A program made the position numbers and the translations under genes. Source: Methylophilaceae bacterium (GTDB lineage Bacteria; Pseudomonadota; Gammaproteobacteria; Burkholderiales; Methylophilaceae). Taken from it: a DNA stretch of 9,108 nucleotides. Of this stretch, positions 6,940 through 9,108 are shown piece after piece; the stretch's first letter is position 1, and each line of letters starts with the position of its first letter. The DNA lies in the NCBI GenBank assembly GCA_009926525.1, contig RFOR01000017.1, positions 1-9,108 on the forward strand. Direction: 5' to 3'. The notes below the pieces were generated by a model. That model did no database searches, was not told where the DNA came from, and saw only the letters and a program-made list of their open reading frames with translations.

Positions 6940-8058
6940 TTAGGCTTTAGCGGGTTTTTTAGCTTCGACTTTTACTTTAGCTTTATCCGTTAGGAAAGCC
7001 GCACCATCTTTAGCAATCACCTCGCCAAGGCTTAAGCCTTCAATAATTTCAATTTTTCCATCTTGTCGCATGCCTGTTTTGACGATGCGTTGAAGTGCTA
7101 AACCATCTTTAATCACATAAACCACCTCGCCGGCAGGGCGTAACACAAGGCATTGCTCAGGAATTAAAACCGCATTGGCATGCTCGCCTAAAATGATTTC
7201 ACCCTTGACGCTTGCCCCTGGTTGCCAGCCTTCTTGATCGGTCACATCAGCAATCACATCAACAGCACGGCTTGTTTCGCTAATCAATGGTTTTAATTCT
7301 CGGATGGTGCTGATAACTTCTTTAGTTGAGGTTGGCGTGCTTAATCTAACCTTAATACCAGCGTGAATTTTGGCGGCAATATTCTCTGGCAAAGGTAAAT
7401 GCGCGCGTAATCTTTGTTTGCTAATAATTTGCAACAAGGGATCGCCAATTTTGACAAAATCTCCTGTTGAAACGATTTGTTTCTGGACCACACCATCAAT
7501 CGGGGCGACGATAGTGGTTTTTGCACGCGTATGTTCGATGATGGCGATTTGCGCTTTTGCGCCGTCAAGTTGTTGTTGAAGTGCGGTGTGTTGTGTAGTG
7601 ACATCTTCTAAAGCGTTTTGTGAGATAAATTTCTTTTGCACCAGTACTTGATTACGCTCAACGATGCGCCCTTGATTGGTAGTAAGCGCTTCTAATCTAG
7701 CTACTTCCGCTTGCGCTTGAGCACGTTGTAAATTGAAGTCCGTCGCATCTAGCGATACTAAAACCTCGCCTTTTTTTACCGTTTGTCCGGGATGAGCTAA
7801 GATTTTAACAACTCTGCCAGGGGCCTCTGCAGCAACAGTTGGGTCCATTAAACCTTCTAAACTACCTATAGACTCTTCGCGAATTTCTAATGTACTCGCT
7901 TCGGTAGTCGTCGTGCTAATCAAGGCAGCTTGTGGTTTCTTTTTAGTATCTTGTTCAGCCTCTTTTTTACTGCAGGCAATTAAAGACGAGCTCATTAGCA
8001 AGGCAAAAGTTAAAACAAGTGCTGTTTGGCGAGTTGAGTAATGTTGCTGAAAAAACAT
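6940..8058 (-). CDS. RND periplasmic adaptor (membrane fusion) lipoprotein
   Basis: Links the RND pump to an outer-membrane channel. I chose the ATG at 8058 (372 residues) over an in-frame TTG at 8073, because GAAGG lies 8 nt upstream of the ATG and overlaps the TTG. Residues 1-28 are a lipoprotein signal peptide with a hydrophobic core ending in lipobox 'LIAC'; Cys29 would be lipidated, and Ser30 at +2 is compatible with outer- or inner-membrane sorting. Next come the first lipoyl half-motif (about 73-104, 'APGRVVKILAHPGQTVKKGE'), an alpha-helical hairpin of about 70 residues (Gln- and Ala-rich, 105-180) and the second lipoyl half (about 181-212, 'VAPIDGVVQKQIVSTGDFVK'). A beta-barrel (about 213-290) and the membrane-proximal domain ('GLSLGEVIAKDG', about 341-352) follow. 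The extreme C terminus is a short Lys/Ala tail, 'EAKKPAKA'. Upstream gene of the pump pair; no outer-membrane factor follows. Confidence 0.93.
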   Translation of the reverse strand: MFFQQHYSTRQTALVLTFALLMSSSLIACSKKEAEQDTKKKPQAALISTTTTEASTLEIREESIGSLEGLMDPTVAAEAPGRVVKILAHPGQTVKKGEVLVSLDATDFNLQRAQAQAEVARLEALTTNQGRIVERNQVLVQKKFISQNALEDVTTQHTALQQQLDGAKAQIAIIEHTRAKTTIVAPIDGVVQKQIVSTGDFVKIGDPLLQIISKQRLRAHLPLPENIAAKIHAGIKVRLSTPTSTKEVISTIRELKPLISETSRAVDVIADVTDQEGWQPGASVKGEIILGEHANAVLIPEQCLVLRPAGEVVYVIKDGLALQRIVKTGMRQDGKIEIIEGLSLGEVIAKDGAAFLTDKAKVKVEAKKPAKA

Positions 8059-8066
8059 GCGGGTAA

Positions 8067-8071
8067 CCTTC
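8067..8071 (-). promoter_or_regulatory. Shine-Dalgarno site of the adaptor gene
   Basis: GAAGG on the minus strand, 8 nt before the ATG at 8058. The competing upstream TTG codon (8071-8073) overlaps this site, which argues for the ATG as the start and a 372-residue product. Confidence 0.65.
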
Positions 8072-8087
8072 AATTGTAATTAACTAG

Positions 8088-8093
8088 AGTATA
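8088..8093 (-). promoter_or_regulatory. Candidate -10 box for the adaptor-pump operon
   Basis: TATACT on the minus strand lies 29 nt upstream of the adaptor ATG, in the 59-nt gap after ampD. It is a good sigma-70 -10 match, but I see no convincing -35 hexamer 16-18 nt further upstream (the sequence there is ACACTT-like). It may be a weak or activator-dependent promoter, or chance in AT-rich DNA. If real, the pump operon can be transcribed independently of ampD. Confidence 0.35.
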
Positions 8094-8117
8094 GCGAACT
8101 CGTTTATAAAAGTGTGA

Positions 8118-8654
8118 TTAAGTCTTAATTCGCAACCAATCAAAATAAGGGCCGGGGTCGGTTTTTCGGCCAGGTGCAATGTCGGAATGCCCGGTAATTG
8201 CTTGTATTGGATAACGCGCTTTAATTGATGCAATCAAAGATTCGAGTGTTTCGTATTGTATAGATTCAAACGCTTCAAAATCACTACCTTCCAATTCTAT
8301 CCCTATGGAGAAGTCATTACATCGTTCACGTCCTTGCCAATTGGAAGCGCCGGCATGCCAAGCGCGGTCATTGCATGAAGCAAATTGTATTAGCTCACCA
8401 TCACGACGAATAAAAAAATGCGATGAAACTTTTAAGTGCGCAATTTCAGCGTAATAAGTATGCTCATTAGGGTTGAGTTGATTGGTGAAAAGCTCTACGA
8501 CGGCGTTACCACCGTATTGATTAGGCGGTAAGCTGATATTGTGAATCACAATCAGAGAAATATCTTCCTGTGAAGGGCGCGCATCAATATTTGGCGAAGC
8601 GATAAATTTTGCTTGGGAACAAATCCCATTTGAATGAATCTGAATTTTATGCAT
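8118..8654 (-). CDS. ampD: 1,6-anhydro-N-acetylmuramyl-L-alanine amidase AmpD
   Basis: Cytosolic zinc amidase of peptidoglycan recycling that removes the stem peptide from 1,6-anhydro-MurNAc. Its activity keeps levels of the AmpR-activating muropeptide low in species that carry ampC/ampR. The 178-residue protein is a single amidase_2 domain, close to E. coli AmpD in length. The zinc ligands are present: His38 in 'IVIHNISLPP', and His156 and Asp166 in 'GHSDIAPGRKTDPGP'. The catalytic Glu120 ('FSIGIELEG') and Lys164 match E. coli Glu116 and Lys162. The AmpD-specific segments 'EIAHLKVSSHFFIRRDGE' (70-87), 'RAWHAG' (97-102) and 'GRERCNDFSIGIELEG' (108-123) separate it from the periplasmic paralogue AmiD and from phage endolysins. 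No signal peptide is seen, as expected. The ATG at 8654 has only a weak ribosome site. It is on the same strand as the downstream adaptor gene, 59 nt away, and diverges from the exchanger gene. Confidence 0.95.
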   Translation of the reverse strand: MHKIQIHSNGICSQAKFIASPNIDARPSQEDISLIVIHNISLPPNQYGGNAVVELFTNQLNPNEHTYYAEIAHLKVSSHFFIRRDGELIQFASCNDRAWHAGASNWQGRERCNDFSIGIELEGSDFEAFESIQYETLESLIASIKARYPIQAITGHSDIAPGRKTDPGPYFDWLRIKT

Positions 8655-8667
8655 GCTTAATAATCGC

Positions 8668-8678
8668 TTATCCGATAA
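8668..8678. repeat. 11-bp dyad TTATC-C-GATAA between divergent genes
   Basis: A perfect 5+1+5 inverted repeat, roughly in the middle of the ampD/exchanger intergenic region. Its position suits a regulator-binding site, but short dyads are common in AT-rich DNA. No second copy or known consensus was recognised. Confidence 0.35.
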
Positions 8679-8697
8679 AATTCAGCTATATATTTTT

Positions 8698-8704
8698 GAG
8701 GTGA
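8698..8704 (+). promoter_or_regulatory. Shine-Dalgarno site of the exchanger gene
   Basis: GAGGTGA ends 4 nt before the ATG at 8709. It is the best ribosome site in the window and decides both the strand and the start for the exchanger over the opposing shadow frame. Confidence 0.75.
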
Positions 8705-8708
8705 TGTC

Positions 8709-9108
8709 ATGATTTTTGCCGAATTGTTTTTATTTTTAATCGTTATTCTAATTGCTGCGGAAGTGTTTACCAATGCACTTGAGCATTTAGGTGAAAAGCT
8801 TGGCATTTCGGAAGGGGTGACGGGGTCATTGTTTGCGGCAGTTGGCACAGCCTTGCCAGAAACTTCTGTTCCACTTTTAGCCTTAATGGCGGGCACAAGC
8901 GATGCACATTTAAATGAGGAAATTGGTGTTGGTGCAATTTTAGGTGCGCCGCTTATGCTTTCTACTTTGTCTCTTTCACTGTTGGCTTTTGCTGTTTTTA
9001 AAAACAGAAAAGCGAATGGGCACTTCCATCCAGAGAAAACCGGCCTAAAGCGCGATTTGAATTTTTTCATTCTTGCTTTTGGTTTTGCAACGCTTGCACT
9101 GTTTGTGC
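8709..9108 (+). CDS. CaCA-superfamily sodium/calcium exchanger-like membrane protein, 3'-truncated by window edge
   Basis: The frame from ATG 8709 stays open to the window end (133 codons). It starts behind a strong ribosome site, GAGGTGA at 8698-8704. The product is very hydrophobic: a first helix (about 1-20), then 'EHLGEKLGISEGVTGSLFA' leading into 'VGTALPETSVPLLAL' (45-59), and 'GVGAILGAPLMLSTLSLSLL' (73-92). A basic cytosolic loop with 'FKNRKANGHFHPEKTGLKRD' (97-116) precedes the next helix. This layout matches the alpha-1 repeat of Na+/Ca2+ exchangers: Gly-Thr-x-x-Pro-Glu with Glu51 as the cation ligand, followed by the 'GSNxxN' helix. Here that second motif reads Gly-Ala-Pro-Leu-Met-Leu, lacking the usual Ser and Asn ligands. 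The second alpha repeat is beyond the window, so ion specificity and completeness cannot be judged. The minus-strand open frame across 8657-9070 is a shadow without protein-like features. Confidence 0.82.
   Translation, partial: MIFAELFLFLIVILIAAEVFTNALEHLGEKLGISEGVTGSLFAAVGTALPETSVPLLALMAGTSDAHLNEEIGVGAILGAPLMLSTLSLSLLAFAVFKNRKANGHFHPEKTGLKRDLNFFILAFGFATLALFV

Larger units (their letters stand above)
8655..8708. promoter_or_regulatory. Divergent ampD/exchanger intergenic region with candidate overlapping promoters
   Basis: Only 54 bp separate the start codons of two divergent genes, so promoters for both must lie here or inside the opposite gene. The AT-rich core CTATATATTTTT (8686-8697) could supply -10 elements on either strand, since TATATA is self-complementary. 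No clear -35 boxes are seen. An 11-bp dyad sits at 8668-8678. Confidence 0.35.

Noticed and set aside
8118..8128. TTAAG-T-CTTAA palindrome at the ampD stop codon, considered as a terminator or operator
   Set aside because: The stem is only 5 bp and AT-only, with no following T-run, and it overlaps ampD coding sequence; too weak to call.
8704..8712. Two-codon mini-ORF (ATG-TCA-TGA) overlapping the exchanger start
   Set aside because: Its ATG falls inside the Shine-Dalgarno site, too close to be initiated from it. The start-stop is likely chance.
8657..9070. 137-residue open frame on the minus strand
   Set aside because: It covers the start of the exchanger frame on the plus strand, is Lys/Ser-rich low-complexity without a recognisable fold, and has no supporting context. 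The plus frame has a strong ribosome site and clear CaCA motifs.

Overview
The window looks like core chromosome of a Gram-negative bacterium, most likely a betaproteobacterium. The gene content (a DUF3108 protein next to an Fmu/RsmB-type methyltransferase, an AmpD amidase, an RND pump with a lipoprotein adaptor) and the moderate-to-low GC, Lys- and Asn-rich coding would suit a Methylophilaceae-like organism. That placement is inference from protein flavour, not from a marker gene. I see no tRNA, rRNA, insertion sequence, CRISPR array, phage gene or sign of recent transfer.

Left half (1-3798, plus strand): four tightly packed genes, probably one transcript. A DUF3108 protein, cut at its 5' end by the window edge, overlaps by ATGA with an RsmB/Fmu-family rRNA cytosine-5 methyltransferase that carries an extra Lys/Ala-rich tail. 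After 2 nt comes a DAACS-family dicarboxylate/acidic amino acid symporter, and after 3 more nt a GNAT acetyltransferase. The four functions do not form an obvious pathway.

Middle (3811-8058, minus strand): a two-gene tripartite-efflux operon, a lipoprotein periplasmic adaptor followed by a 1020-residue HAE1-type RND proton antiporter. No outer-membrane channel gene or regulator lies beside them. The last plus-strand gene and the pump converge with only 12 nt between stop codons and no visible terminator.

Right end (8118-9108): a complete ampD (cytosolic anhydro-muropeptide amidase of peptidoglycan recycling) on the minus strand. Diverging from it across 54 bp is the start of a CaCA-type cation exchanger gene that runs off the window. 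The exchanger is read from the plus strand at 8709; the minus-strand open frame covering the same DNA is a shadow.

The genes are recognisable families and I find no convincing undescribed system. The points most worth a second look are the exchanger's unusual alpha-1 repeat, the histone-H1-like tail on the methyltransferase, an EF-hand-like loop in the pump, and a short dyad in the ampD/exchanger intergenic region.
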